From the NCBI GenBank assembly GCA_035299025.1, contig DATGXK010000007.1, forward strand, positions 62,001-126,000: 64,000 nucleotides of DNA. Reading direction: 5' to 3'. This document shows positions 26,066-35,280 of this stretch, in pieces. Within the stretch, counting starts at the first letter, position 1. Every line of letters starts with the position of its first letter. Below the pieces are notes generated by a model. It was given only the letters and a program-made list of their open reading frames with translations, was not told the DNA's origin and did not search any database. This DNA is from Leadbetterella sp035299025. Lineage in GTDB: Bacteria; Bacteroidota; Bacteroidia; Cytophagales; Spirosomataceae. Both the position numbers and the translations under genes were made by a program.

Positions 26066-26102
26066 AGTTTGCAAAAAAAACTAAAAATATTGGAAAATAT
26101 CA

Positions 26103-26654
26103 ATGTCTAACACAGAAATTGAGTATTCAGATATAATTACCAAATGCTTTGAGATTTTCTCCAAGAAGAATTCCGACTATGGAACATCCTGGAGGATTTT
26201 ACGTTTGCCATCCATCACCGATCAGATTTTTATTAAAGCCCAGCGAATCAGAACCATTCAGGAAAACGGTTTCTCGAAGGTTGATGAAGGTCAGGTTTCG
26301 GAGTTTATTGGTATCATTAATTATTGCGTGATGGCTCTGATATTGACTTCGGACACTGAAATTGGAGATGGCTTGGAGGAACTTAGTAAGCTCTATGAAA
26401 TACAGATGGAGGAAGTAAAGGAGCTCTTGTTTAACAAAAATCACGATTACGGCGAAGCTTGGCGTGACATGCGGGTGAGTTCTATGACTGATATTATTCT
26501 TATGAAGTTATTACGGATTAAGCAAATAGAAGATAATAACGGAAAGACCATAATTTCAGAAGGTATACGTGCTGGTTATCAAGATATTATAAATTATTCG
26601 GTTTTTTGTTTAATAAAATTAAAGACTGTTCAAATACAACAAATTCAACAATAG
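26103..26654 (+). CDS. DUF1599 (Nmad1-type) protein with two tandem repeats
   Basis: A cytoplasmic 183-residue protein made of two similar halves: residues about 8-80 and 92-178. Each has a K-N-x-D-Y-G-x-x-W-R motif (KKNSDYGTSWR, then KNHDYGEAWR), a following S-(I/M)-TD-I block and an IINY segment near its end. This is the DUF1599 family, also called nucleotide modification associated domain 1. The function is unproven; a link to nucleotide handling is suggested by the family name only. It is divergent from folP and is followed after 3 bases by the DoxX-like gene and then aroK, so it heads a three-gene operon. Confidence 0.85.
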   Translation: MSNTEIEYSDIITKCFEIFSKKNSDYGTSWRILRLPSITDQIFIKAQRIRTIQENGFSKVDEGQVSEFIGIINYCVMALILTSDTEIGDGLEELSKLYEIQMEEVKELLFNKNHDYGEAWRDMRVSSMTDIILMKLLRIKQIEDNNGKTIISEGIRAGYQDIINYSVFCLIKLKTVQIQQIQQ

Positions 26655-26657
26655 AAT

Positions 26658-27782
26658 ATGAAATTTATCGCAAATTTATCAAGGATTCTCGTTGGACTTG
26701 AGTTTGTTTTCTCAGGTTTTGTAAAGGTGGTAGATCCGTATGGTACAGGACTCAAGCTCCAAGAGTATTTTGAGGTTTTTGCCGGTGATGTTCCCGCTTT
26801 TGCTCCGCTTTTCACAAGCATTGCACACAATGCTTTGGGGCTTTCGCTTGCTTTTTGTGTTCTAGAGTTGGTATTGGGCGTGGCGTTGCTATTTAAATTT
26901 AGAATGAAGTTAACGGCATGGTTGGTGATGCTTCTCATGTTGTTTTTTACGTTTCTTACTTTCTACTCGGCGTTTTTCAATAAAGTAACTGATTGTGGCT
27001 GCTTCGGAGATTTCTTGAAATTGAAACCTTGGGATTCATTTCTTAAGGATGTTATAAGCATGTTTTTCATCATCCTTATCTTCATTTACAGAAAGCGATT
27101 TGGGAAATCCGAATTAGGTACGCCAATGGTTTTAATAGCTACCATTTTTGCCCTTGGGATTGGTGTTTATGCCATAAGATATTTGCCTTTGCTCGACTTT
27201 CTTCCTTACGCTGCTGGTAAAAGCATACCAAAGCAAATGGAAAGGCCTGATGTTAAGCCAGACCTCCAATATATTTTCATGGATAAAAAGGAGAACAAAG
27301 AAATTGAATCCAAGGAGTATTTGGCCGATACCAACAGATATAAATATGTTTCGTCGGTGGTGCTTAACGAAGATTTATTGAAGGCTAAAATCACCGACTA
27401 CAGTATTGCTGATACTGCTGGTAATGATTTTACTCAGCAAACCTTTGAAGGTAAGGTGCTGTTGATTGTTTTGAAAAAGAAAGATGGTTTGGAAGAATTG
27501 GACTTTTCGCCGATTAACAAATTAGCTTCCAAAGTTTCGAAACGTAAAGTCAGGCCAATGATTCTGACCTCGATATCTACGGAAGAATACAAGGCATTTG
27601 CCAAAGAAAAGGCTATTTCCACAGAATACTTTACCTGTGATGAGAAAGTTTTGAAAACTATGGCACGAAATAATCCATGTTTTGTGTTGTTAAATGATGG
27701 TGTGGTAGTGAAAAAGTGGAGTTACAACAATATCCCTACAGCAGACCAAATTAATGAATTGCTAATAAGTACTAAGTTTTAA
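26658..27782 (+). CDS. DoxX-like membrane protein (BT_3928 family)
   Basis: A 374-residue inner-membrane protein. The first 140 residues carry about four transmembrane helices in a DoxX/MauE-like arrangement, with a GLEFVFSGFVKVVDPYGTG start and a conserved-looking TDCGCFGDFLKLKPWDSFLKD loop with a CxC pair. One more helix follows at about 155-175. The C-terminal 200 residues are soluble and possibly thioredoxin-like (TFEGKVLLIVLKKKDG) but without a clear redox CxxC. Members of this family occur throughout Bacteroidota; their function is not established. It lies 3 bases after DUF1599 and 2 bases before aroK. Confidence 0.85.
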   Translation: MKFIANLSRILVGLEFVFSGFVKVVDPYGTGLKLQEYFEVFAGDVPAFAPLFTSIAHNALGLSLAFCVLELVLGVALLFKFRMKLTAWLVMLLMLFFTFLTFYSAFFNKVTDCGCFGDFLKLKPWDSFLKDVISMFFIILIFIYRKRFGKSELGTPMVLIATIFALGIGVYAIRYLPLLDFLPYAAGKSIPKQMERPDVKPDLQYIFMDKKENKEIESKEYLADTNRYKYVSSVVLNEDLLKAKITDYSIADTAGNDFTQQTFEGKVLLIVLKKKDGLEELDFSPINKLASKVSKRKVRPMILTSISTEEYKAFAKEKAISTEYFTCDEKVLKTMARNNPCFVLLNDGVVVKKWSYNNIPTADQINELLISTKF

Positions 27783-27784
27783 GA

Positions 27785-28306
27785 ATGACGACGAATATTT
27801 TTATGTTGGGGATGCCTTCTTCAGGAAAAAGTACCCTAGGAAGGCAACTTGCCAAAGAATTAAATTATGATTTTATAGATTTAGATAAAAGGATTGAGGT
27901 TTCGGAGGGTAAAAAGATAAATGAGATATTTAACCTTGAAGGAGAAGAATATTTTAGGAAACTAGAGACTGAACAACTTAAAAAAATCGAATCCAATACC
28001 AAGCTGGTAATTGCTACCGGGGGAGGTACTCCGTGTTTCAATAACAATATGTCTTTTATAAAAGAGAATGGAATAAGTATTTTCTTGGATGTAAAGCCCT
28101 TCAAACTTGAAGAGAGAATGCGAAATTCGAAGAAAAATAATAGACCATTGCACAACTTGGAGAGTGATACCCTTTTGGATGGTTTACTTAAAACCTATGA
28201 GTCGAGAATAGATATCTACAAACAAGCGGATATTGTAATTGAAGGAGATACCGATGCCAATACCATCATGTGGATACTTGACGCCCATTTTAGAACTTTG
28301 AAATAG
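27785..28306 (+). CDS. aroK: Shikimate kinase
   Basis: Phosphorylates shikimate to shikimate-3-phosphate in aromatic amino-acid synthesis. The 173-residue length is typical. Visible motifs are the Walker A GMPSSGKST at about 8-16, the substrate-binding DLDKRIE, GGGTP at about 79, and the NNRPL lid. It is the last gene of the DUF1599-DoxX-aroK operon (2-base gap), and a terminator-like stem follows. Confidence 0.95.
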   Translation: MTTNIFMLGMPSSGKSTLGRQLAKELNYDFIDLDKRIEVSEGKKINEIFNLEGEEYFRKLETEQLKKIESNTKLVIATGGGTPCFNNNMSFIKENGISIFLDVKPFKLEERMRNSKKNNRPLHNLESDTLLDGLLKTYESRIDIYKQADIVIEGDTDANTIMWILDAHFRTLK

Positions 28307-28318
28307 TGAGTTATACTT

Positions 28319-28346
28319 AAAAGCGACTGGGATTGGAGTCGTTTTC
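28319..28346 (+). terminator. Likely terminator after aroK
   Basis: CGACT (28324-28328) pairs with AGTCG (28337-28341), extended by AAAA/TTTT with one bulged G, then a T-rich tail. Weaker than the others in this window. Confidence 0.5.
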
Positions 28347-28414
28347 TTATTCAAACAAAGAATGACATTCTGTCAATTGTATTTTCCGGGAAACTATCAA
28401 ACAAGTTTCTGTCA

Positions 28415-30490
28415 ATGAAAGTATTGAATATATTCTCTATTTTCGCTTTTCTACTTTTTGTAGTAGCTTACTCTTACGATGCTTCTCTTAATTTTCAGAA
28501 TTTTCCAATTTCTGATGACTACGAAGCTTTTTTTGATTTCAATAATAAATATTTAGCGGCAACAAATGCGTGGGACAAATTAAAACTAATTTTCTCTCAG
28601 CACAACGAACACCGTATTGCAACTTTGAGACTTATAAATTTGGCCTATTTGAGTATTTTTCATCAGGTAGATTTGCAGGTTTTTAGAGTTATAGGTTTGG
28701 TTTTTTATCTTCTTTCGATGGCTTTTTTGTACTTCGAAGGTGGTTTTAATTACAAAAGATTTTATTTTTTTCTTCCTGTACCAATTTTGATGCTGAGTTT
28801 TGCCTTCGCCGAGATTTACTTCTTGGCCATGGAGTCGCTTAGCCATTTTCCTATGGTTTTCTTTACTGTAGGCACCATTTATCTGGCCATTAATAGAAAA
28901 TACACTACACTTCCGATAATATTTTTGTTTTTCGGGGTGTTTTCGAATGGCAATGGTATTTTGCTAATGCCCTTGGTGTTTTTTGGTATGTTGCTGCAAA
29001 AGGAATACCGCAGATCCTTAATATGGGCAGCGGCCTCTATTTGTATATCGATAATCTATTTTATTGATTATGAGGCTGGTAAAACGGGGCTCAGTCTAAG
29101 TATTTTGCCATACTTACTCAAAGTATATCCAATTTATTTGGGTGGAATAGGGGGCTTTGGTTCAATTAAAGTCAACCTGATTCTAGGTGTTTTTGCCTTG
29201 CTTTGGATTTTATATTTTGTGTTCTTCAAAAACATCATCAAGCGAGAGTTAAGTTTGACTTTGATGCTCGTATTTTATCTTCTTACTTTCTTGATAATTT
29301 CTGTGAAAAGAAATGAGTATGGCGAGCAATTGTTACAAAGAGGAGCATACTTGATAAATAGTGTCTTGGTATTTGTGGTGCTTTACATTATTTACTTTAA
29401 GCAGATTTTGAAGGCATGGAAGATAGAGAATAGCTTCAAAAAAGTAGGCTTGTTTTTTGGAATAATCATAATTGGTGGGTTTGGATATCAAGTTAAGAAC
29501 TATAGAACTTGGATTCAAATTCTTAAATATGATGAAATAGAAACTAGGCACGACCAGATGATGTACCTTGGTAACACAACCGAACTTTATCAAGATCATA
29601 ATCGAATCTATAATATTCCGCTTGTTTCAGACCAAAGGATTGATGAATTGCGAAGCAAGGGAGTTTTTGATTTGGAAAAGGTTAAACGAAATGTGGTTGC
29701 GGTGCCTATGAATAATACCGAACTACAGTTCGTAAAAGCTCTAAAAACTGAAACATTTGAAGTCCATAAGATTGCAGGTTTCGATATTAAAGAAAATCCG
29801 TATGTAAAAATAAAAGGGGTTTACAAGGGTGTTTTTAAGGCTACTGATTTGGAACTTGGTGTAGCTATTGAGTCTGACGGTAAAAAATATTATTTTAGAA
29901 TTCCGAGGTTAAGGTCTCATCTGAATTTTTTCGAAAAGGCTGAGTTGCAGGAGATTAGTTTTGACTGTCTGTTACTCAAAAAATATTTGTCGAGTAACGC
30001 TTCTAAAATTACAATTTTCAAATTTGAAGACGGAAAGCAAGTTCTTAATGACAAATGGTCTGTAGTAAAAAATCCTATAGATTATGACGAATACAATGCA
30101 AATTCTAAGGTGATGTCACTTACCGATTCTGAAAAATTTAAGATAGATACTGTATCGAGACCTATTTTGGAGGAAGCATTCAGTCTAAATAATTTTCATG
30201 AAATTGTACTCAATCTACAAAACTTAAAAAACACCAACGCATCAAGTAAATATTATTTGATATTTCACGGACTCGATGGAGGTAGCTTTCTGAGTGTACT
30301 TAAGCCATTCAATACAGAAAACAAAAAAGGAGTGTTTTATACCAAGTTTGAGTTTGAGCAGGTTGAGAAATATCTTAAAAAGAAAAATTCGGTTTTTAAA
30401 TTGGATTTATTGGTTAATACCAACGGAAAAATGACAGTTTCGCACTTGAAGTCTGTATATTATTTTTATTCAAAGAATAAGGGTTTATAG
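28415..30490 (+). CDS. Polytopic membrane protein, putative GT-C-type glycosyltransferase
   Basis: A 691-residue membrane protein. The first 360 residues carry about ten predicted transmembrane helices; the last 320 form a soluble, likely periplasmic part. After helix 1 there is a loop with ISDDYEAFFDF and, further on, QHNEHRIATLRL. An acidic pair in the first loop is typical of GT-C enzymes, which move sugars from lipid carriers, so that role is plausible but unproven. It precedes two sugar epimerases and a GT2 transferase on the same strand, though a good promoter lies between it and them. A TTCTGTCAAT direct repeat (28368-28377, 28407-28416) overlaps its start codon. Confidence 0.65.
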   Translation: MKVLNIFSIFAFLLFVVAYSYDASLNFQNFPISDDYEAFFDFNNKYLAATNAWDKLKLIFSQHNEHRIATLRLINLAYLSIFHQVDLQVFRVIGLVFYLLSMAFLYFEGGFNYKRFYFFLPVPILMLSFAFAEIYFLAMESLSHFPMVFFTVGTIYLAINRKYTTLPIIFLFFGVFSNGNGILLMPLVFFGMLLQKEYRRSLIWAAASICISIIYFIDYEAGKTGLSLSILPYLLKVYPIYLGGIGGFGSIKVNLILGVFALLWILYFVFFKNIIKRELSLTLMLVFYLLTFLIISVKRNEYGEQLLQRGAYLINSVLVFVVLYIIYFKQILKAWKIENSFKKVGLFFGIIIIGGFGYQVKNYRTWIQILKYDEIETRHDQMMYLGNTTELYQDHNRIYNIPLVSDQRIDELRSKGVFDLEKVKRNVVAVPMNNTELQFVKALKTETFEVHKIAGFDIKENPYVKIKGVYKGVFKATDLELGVAIESDGKKYYFRIPRLRSHLNFFEKAELQEISFDCLLLKKYLSSNASKITIFKFEDGKQVLNDKWSVVKNPIDYDEYNANSKVMSLTDSEKFKIDTVSRPILEEAFSLNNFHEIVLNLQNLKNTNASSKYYLIFHGLDGGSFLSVLKPFNTENKKGVFYTKFEFEQVEKYLKKKNSVFKLDLLVNTNGKMTVSHLKSVYYFYSKNKGL

Positions 30491-30544
30491 TAGAGTTGCT
30501 GTTTTTTTCTAAGTCTGTTTGAATCCACCCGGTCGATTGTTTTA

Positions 30545-30576
30545 TTTGGTTTTAAGCAAGACAATTGATAAATTTG
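30545..30576 (+). promoter_or_regulatory. Bacteroidota-type promoter of the epimerase cluster
   Basis: TTTG at 30545-30548, then 20 bases, then TAAATTTG at 30569-30576: a full -33/-7 match to the Bacteroidota consensus. A second -7-like box, TATTTTTG, lies at 30603-30610, 33 bases before the start codon. Confidence 0.7.
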
Positions 30577-30642
30577 CACACGTTTAGGAAGCCTCCTTTT
30601 TTTATTTTTGTAGGTAATCCGGCATTTATAATAATACTCTAA

Positions 30643-31704
30643 ATGACTATTCTAGTTGCCGGTGGTGCCGGTTTTATTGGTTCTACTCTTTGCATCCAGC
30701 TCAAGGAAAAATATCCTGGTTATAATATTATAGCTTTCGATAACCTCAAACGTAGAGGCTCTGAATTGAATTTGGTTGATTTTAAAGAACGAGGTATTGA
30801 ATTTGTTCATGGCGACATTAGAAACATCGAAGACCTTAATTCATTAGATGGTTTTGATGTTTTGGTAGAGGCTTCGGCTGAGCCGTCTGTTATTTCGGGC
30901 TTAAATTCAGACCCGAGTTATGTAATCAATAACAATCTTTATGGCTCTATTAATTGTTTCAACGTCTGTTTGAAACACAAAGCCAAGCTCATTTTTTTAT
31001 CTACTAGCAGAGTTTATCCAATAGAAACTATCGAAAATGCTGCTTTTACGGAAGAAGAAACTCGATTTGCTTTTTTGGACGAGCAAAAAATGGATGGAAT
31101 AACGAGTAGGGGTGTTTCGGAGAAACTGAGTCTAGATGGAGCCCGATCTTTTTACGGTACTACCAAACTTGCGTCTGAATTGTTCATTCAAGAGTATTCT
31201 GCGTTTTACAATATGAATTCGGCCATAACACGTTTTGGTGTGATTGCTGGACCTAGACAAATGGGAAAGACAGACCAGGGTGTCGTTACATTATGGATGG
31301 CCAAACATTTTTGGAAGCAATCTCTGAAATACATTGGCTATGGTGGCCTAGGGAAGCAGGTGAGAGATATTTTACATGTGGATGATTTGGTAGAATTGAT
31401 AGATATGCAAATTCACCAGATTGAAAAGTTCAATGGTAAAGTTTACAACGCAGGAGGTGGGGTTGGTTCAAGTGTATCACTATTGGAGATGACCAAAATC
31501 TGTGAAGAGATATCCGGAAATAAAATAGAAATAGGATCTGAGAAAGAAAATCGTCCTGCGGATTTGAGAATTTATATTACAGATAACGCCAAGATTGAGG
31601 CGGAAACTGGCTGGACTCCCAAACGAAATGCAAGAGAAATATTTGTGGATATTCATTCTTGGATCAGAGACAACGAACGACAATTAGAAAATATATTAAA
31701 GTAA
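30643..31704 (+). CDS. NAD-dependent sugar-nucleotide epimerase (CDP-paratose 2-epimerase-like)
   Basis: A 353-residue extended short-chain dehydrogenase. It has the N-terminal NAD-binding GGAGFIGS, an acidic GDIRN, and the catalytic pair Y-x-x-x-K in SFYGTTKLASE. The overall layout, including the late PADLRIYITDNAKIEAETGWTPK, resembles CDP-paratose/tyvelose 2-epimerases, but the exact sugar cannot be told. It is followed after 86 bases by a second, related 353-residue enzyme, then by a GT2 transferase, so these genes probably make and attach one sugar of a surface glycan. Confidence 0.85.
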   Translation: MTILVAGGAGFIGSTLCIQLKEKYPGYNIIAFDNLKRRGSELNLVDFKERGIEFVHGDIRNIEDLNSLDGFDVLVEASAEPSVISGLNSDPSYVINNNLYGSINCFNVCLKHKAKLIFLSTSRVYPIETIENAAFTEEETRFAFLDEQKMDGITSRGVSEKLSLDGARSFYGTTKLASELFIQEYSAFYNMNSAITRFGVIAGPRQMGKTDQGVVTLWMAKHFWKQSLKYIGYGGLGKQVRDILHVDDLVELIDMQIHQIEKFNGKVYNAGGGVGSSVSLLEMTKICEEISGNKIEIGSEKENRPADLRIYITDNAKIEAETGWTPKRNAREIFVDIHSWIRDNERQLENILK

Positions 31705-31790
31705 TTTTTGAGAAATTTTTGAGATTTGAAATCACTTTCGAATCATCAACATATGTCAATTATACTTTTAGAACAATAAATTACAAATAG

Positions 31791-32852
31791 ATGAATGTTG
31801 CTATAGTTACCGGTTCTGCTGGCTTAATAGGAAGTGAGTCGGTACGTTTTTTTGCTGAAAAGATGGACCTCGTGGTTGGTATAGACAATGACCAGCGTGC
31901 GTATTTTTTTGGGAAGGATGCTTCTACAGAAAGAAGCAAGAATGAACTTGAGACTTCAATCGCCAACTATAAGCACCATGCTCTAGATATCCGTGATTTT
32001 GAGGCTTTGAAATCCGTTTTTCAGGTTTACGGTGCTGACATTAAGTTGATTATACATACTGCAGCTCAGCCTAGCCATGACTGGGCGGCTCGGGAGCCAT
32101 TGACTGATTTTACAATCAATGCCAACGGTACACTTAACCTATTGGAACTTACAAGGTTATTTTCACCGAAGGCTGTGTTTATTTTTACGTCTACTAATAA
32201 AGTTTATGGGGATACACCAAACTTTTTGCCTTTGGTAGAGCTAGAAAAACGTTGGGAAATAGACGAGTCTCATGCTTATTTTGAAAATGGCATTGACGAA
32301 AATATGTCTATCGACAATTCTAAGCATTCTCTTTTTGGTGCTTCCAAAGTGGCAGCAGACGTATTGGCTCAAGAGTACGGCAAGTATTTTGGAATGAACG
32401 TCGGAATTTTCAGAGGTGGTTGCCTAACGGGACCTAATCATTCAGGAACCCAATTGCATGGTTTTTTATCTTATCTCATGAAATGTGCCGTCACAGGAAA
32501 CCACTACACGGTTTTTGGTTATAAAGGAAAACAGGTTCGCGACAATATTCATTCTTATGACCTCGTGAATATGTTCTATCATTTTTACCTAAATCCAAGA
32601 CAGGGTGAGGTTTACAACGCCGGTGGAGGTAGACACTCCAATTGCTCTATGACGGAGGCAATCGAGATTTGCGAGAAAATTACGGGTAATAAAATGAACT
32701 TTAGCTATGCCGAAGATAATCGTATTGGAGATCATATTTGGTATATTTCTGATGTCTCGAAGTTTCAATCTCACTATCCAGATTGGAGTTATAAATTCAA
32801 TCTAAATGATATTTTAGAGCAGATTTATTCACAACAAAGCAGACTTCAATAG
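31791..32852 (+). CDS. NAD-dependent epimerase/dehydratase with FxxxK active site
   Basis: A second 353-residue extended short-chain dehydrogenase. It opens with the NAD-binding GSAGLIGS and has HTAAQPSHDWAAREP and GGRHSNCSMTEAIEICE, blocks that I associate with proteins annotated as CDP-paratose 2-epimerases. The usual catalytic YxxxK is FxxxK here (SLFGASKVAAD), so the general-base tyrosine is a phenylalanine; from memory this is common in this subgroup. A GT2 gene follows 23 bases later. It may work with the first epimerase as a pair or heterodimer; that is inference. Confidence 0.85.
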   Translation: MNVAIVTGSAGLIGSESVRFFAEKMDLVVGIDNDQRAYFFGKDASTERSKNELETSIANYKHHALDIRDFEALKSVFQVYGADIKLIIHTAAQPSHDWAAREPLTDFTINANGTLNLLELTRLFSPKAVFIFTSTNKVYGDTPNFLPLVELEKRWEIDESHAYFENGIDENMSIDNSKHSLFGASKVAADVLAQEYGKYFGMNVGIFRGGCLTGPNHSGTQLHGFLSYLMKCAVTGNHYTVFGYKGKQVRDNIHSYDLVNMFYHFYLNPRQGEVYNAGGGRHSNCSMTEAIEICEKITGNKMNFSYAEDNRIGDHIWYISDVSKFQSHYPDWSYKFNLNDILEQIYSQQSRLQ

Positions 32853-32875
32853 TTTTTGTCCTATAAAAAAATGTA

Positions 32876-33613
32876 ATGAAATTAAGCGTTGTCATTCCGG
32901 CCTATAATGAATCTGAGTCTATCTCTGAAACCATTGATGAATTGGTGTCGGTTTTATCTGAAAGGAGCCTAGACTACGAAATATTGGTTGTTAATGACAA
33001 TTCCAAGGACAATACACTTGCAGTTTTAGAAGATCTGAAACAGAAATACTCCAACCTTAATTATGTCACAAATCTTGGCCCAAATGGATTTGGCTATGCG
33101 GTAAGATACGGTCTTGAAAGGTTTTCAGGCGATTGTGTGGCTGTTATGATGGCTGACTTATCTGACTCGCCTCATGACCTTCTACAGTTCTACGATACAA
33201 TGATTGAAGGAAACTACGACTGTGTTTTTGGAAGCAGATTCATGAAAGGCGGAAAGACGATAGATTATCCTGCTATAAAAAAAGTAATAAATAGAGTAGC
33301 TAATGCCATCATCAGAATGGTGATGAATATTAAATATAATGACACTACTAATGCTTTTAAACTTTACAAAAGACATACAATAGAGGGTATTAAGCCATTT
33401 TTGTCGCCGCATTTCAACCTGACCGTAGAACTTCCATTGAAGGCTATCATCCGAGGGTATACTTTTGCTGTTGTACCAAATTCTTGGACGAATCGAAAAT
33501 ACGGCGAATCAAAGTTGAAAATAAGAGAAATGGGAAGCCGCTATTTTTTCATTCTGATGTACTGCTTCATAGAAAAATATTTTTCGCGGGGAGACTTCGA
33601 AAAGAAATGGTGA
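32876..33613 (+). CDS. Glycosyltransferase family 2 (dolichyl-phosphate mannose synthase-like)
   Basis: A 245-residue GT2 enzyme of the DPM1-like type: VVIPAYNESESI at the nucleotide site, VVNDNSKDNT, and the metal-site region MMADLSDSP in place of a plain DxD. A later conserved NDTTNAFKLYKR matches the acceptor-binding region. There is no C-terminal membrane helix, so it is probably a peripheral membrane enzyme that loads a sugar on polyprenyl phosphate. It is 23 bases after the second epimerase and ends at a strong bidirectional terminator, closing the cluster. Confidence 0.88.
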   Translation: MKLSVVIPAYNESESISETIDELVSVLSERSLDYEILVVNDNSKDNTLAVLEDLKQKYSNLNYVTNLGPNGFGYAVRYGLERFSGDCVAVMMADLSDSPHDLLQFYDTMIEGNYDCVFGSRFMKGGKTIDYPAIKKVINRVANAIIRMVMNIKYNDTTNAFKLYKRHTIEGIKPFLSPHFNLTVELPLKAIIRGYTFAVVPNSWTNRKYGESKLKIREMGSRYFFILMYCFIEKYFSRGDFEKKW

Positions 33614-33624
33614 TTGGATATAAT

Positions 33625-33664
33625 AAAAAAGGCGATTTTGAAAACTCAAAATCGCCTTTTTTTT
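33625..33664. terminator. Shared bidirectional terminator (GT2 / FadL-type porin)
   Basis: A 16-bp perfect stem AAAAAAGGCGATTTTG/CAAAATCGCCTTTTTT (33625-33640, 33647-33662) with a 6-base loop and a T tract on each strand, between convergent genes. Confidence 0.9.
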
Positions 33665-33678
33665 ATGCTCTTCGATTG

Positions 33679-35190
33679 TTAGAAAAAAGTACCGAAGCTT
33701 ATTCCCAAAGTACCTTTGGTTTGATTCAATGTAGCTGATTCATAATCGGTTTCATTTACGAGAGTATAAGGTGTAAATGCAAAATTTCTTGAGGTTCTTG
33801 AATATGAAATATCCGCAAAAAACCTGTTGTTTCTTATACCACCGCCCAGTGTGCCAATTACGGTAGAGCTTGTATTAAATGCATCTGAATTTTTTCGAGG
33901 ATCTCCGAGGTAATTTAAACCAGCTCTCACACGAGCAACTCCAAATCGAAGCTCACCTCCGGCTTTTAAATTTATTACATCTTTAAATTCACTTTGTATT
34001 CCTCTTTTCTGATCGCTCGACCACCTGTTGTCCTCTTTGTCTTTTACATTCATCATATTGTATCCAACATATTCGGCTTCTACACTTACAACCCCAAGTT
34101 TTTTAGGCAGGAAAACGGAAGCTCCTAAATTGGCTTTTAAAGGTGAAGAAATACGGTATTTGAAGTCATTTGGTACAGTAGATAGCTCTTGGTCGTCAGA
34201 AACAAAAGTATTGGGTTTTTGGTCAAAGGCTATGTACGACGTATAAGTTTCGTTTACTTTCATGGAGGTCGGGCTTGAAATATTTGCACCAAGTCTCACA
34301 TTGTCACTCACTTTCATTATGGCCCCCACGGTAAGGTTAATTCCCGTGCCTCTGACCAGTAGCTCATCTCCAAAAGTGAATCCATTAAATATTTGTCCAT
34401 TAGGAAACTTCTCCGTAATATCGGTCAACTGCGAATAATTAAGGTTTTGAATACCTAAGGCCGCTCCAATATAAGTTTTGTCGTCATAGTTGATACCGTA
34501 GCCTATATTGATTTGACCTAAGTTTCCTGCCTCCGAAACGTTTCCGTTCTGATTAACAGGAGTAGAGAGTTCAGAGGCAATATAACCACCTCCGGTGGCT
34601 GGGTCGATAAGATACGCTTGATAAGCCAGAGCTGTGGTGTTAAGTGCCAGCCTAGTTGTGGTGTTAAATTCGTTGTTGAGATCTTCCGAGCTTATTCCCC
34701 TTTGTGAGGCTCTCTCAGCAAAGTGATCCGAAATTGAACTACGGTTGTTTGAACCCGAATAGCTGTAGTCACTGTTGAAGTTGGCCAAGGTGTTGTAAGA
34801 AATACTCCATGCTGTTCTTTTTTTTCTGGTGCCTACACCTCTGTTACTAAAAACAACACCAATTTGTCCAATACTCAGGTTAGAGGCACTGAGCTTGTTT
34901 GATGTGCCTATGTAGTTTGAAGAAGTATTTGTGCTCGTAAAAATAGGGCTAATCGTAAATTCAGACTTATTGTAAAAGCCAAGACCAGCCGGATTGATAT
35001 AAGAGTTGCTCAGATCTCCGCCTAGAGCGGTGAATGCTCCTCCCATACCTTGAGAACGAGAAGAGCCATAGTTGCCAAAACTATAAAACTTAAGTGCGTC
35101 TTCTCCATAAAAGTGCCCATTTAACGACAACTGAGCGGAAGAGGATAAGCTGGAAATCAAAGCAGCAACCGCCAATATTAACTTTTTCAT
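33679..35190 (-). CDS. OmpP1/FadL-type outer-membrane transport protein
   Basis: A 503-residue outer-membrane beta barrel. The signal peptide is followed by YSFGNYGSSRSQGMGGAFTALGGDLSNSYINPAGL, the conserved N-terminal hatch region of the FadL/OmpP1 (hydrophobic compound or toluene porin) superfamily. The rest alternates beta strands and ends with GTLGISFGTFF (terminal Phe). In Bacteroidota these proteins are often annotated as hemin receptors, a label with little support. The gene lies downstream of the low-complexity lipoprotein gene with a strong terminator between them. No clear own promoter was found in the 25 bases before its start. Confidence 0.85.
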   Translation of the reverse strand: MKKLILAVAALISSLSSSAQLSLNGHFYGEDALKFYSFGNYGSSRSQGMGGAFTALGGDLSNSYINPAGLGFYNKSEFTISPIFTSTNTSSNYIGTSNKLSASNLSIGQIGVVFSNRGVGTRKKRTAWSISYNTLANFNSDYSYSGSNNRSSISDHFAERASQRGISSEDLNNEFNTTTRLALNTTALAYQAYLIDPATGGGYIASELSTPVNQNGNVSEAGNLGQINIGYGINYDDKTYIGAALGIQNLNYSQLTDITEKFPNGQIFNGFTFGDELLVRGTGINLTVGAIMKVSDNVRLGANISSPTSMKVNETYTSYIAFDQKPNTFVSDDQELSTVPNDFKYRISSPLKANLGASVFLPKKLGVVSVEAEYVGYNMMNVKDKEDNRWSSDQKRGIQSEFKDVINLKAGGELRFGVARVRAGLNYLGDPRKNSDAFNTSSTVIGTLGGGIRNNRFFADISYSRTSRNFAFTPYTLVNETDYESATLNQTKGTLGISFGTFF

Positions 35191-35213
35191 AGTGTTTTTA
35201 TTTAAAAAAGGAT

Positions 35214-35253
35214 AAAAAAATCCCCGCCAACAACAATTGGTTTATTAGCGGGG
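35214..35253 (-). terminator. Terminator of the low-complexity lipoprotein gene
   Basis: CCCCGC (35222-35227) pairs with GCGGGG (35248-35253), with an inner CCAA/TTGG stem, and is followed on the minus strand by seven T. It sits between the lipoprotein gene and the FadL-type gene, close to the latter's start. Confidence 0.75.
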
Positions 35254-35280
35254 TATAAAAATTGAGTTTTTACGAAGTAA

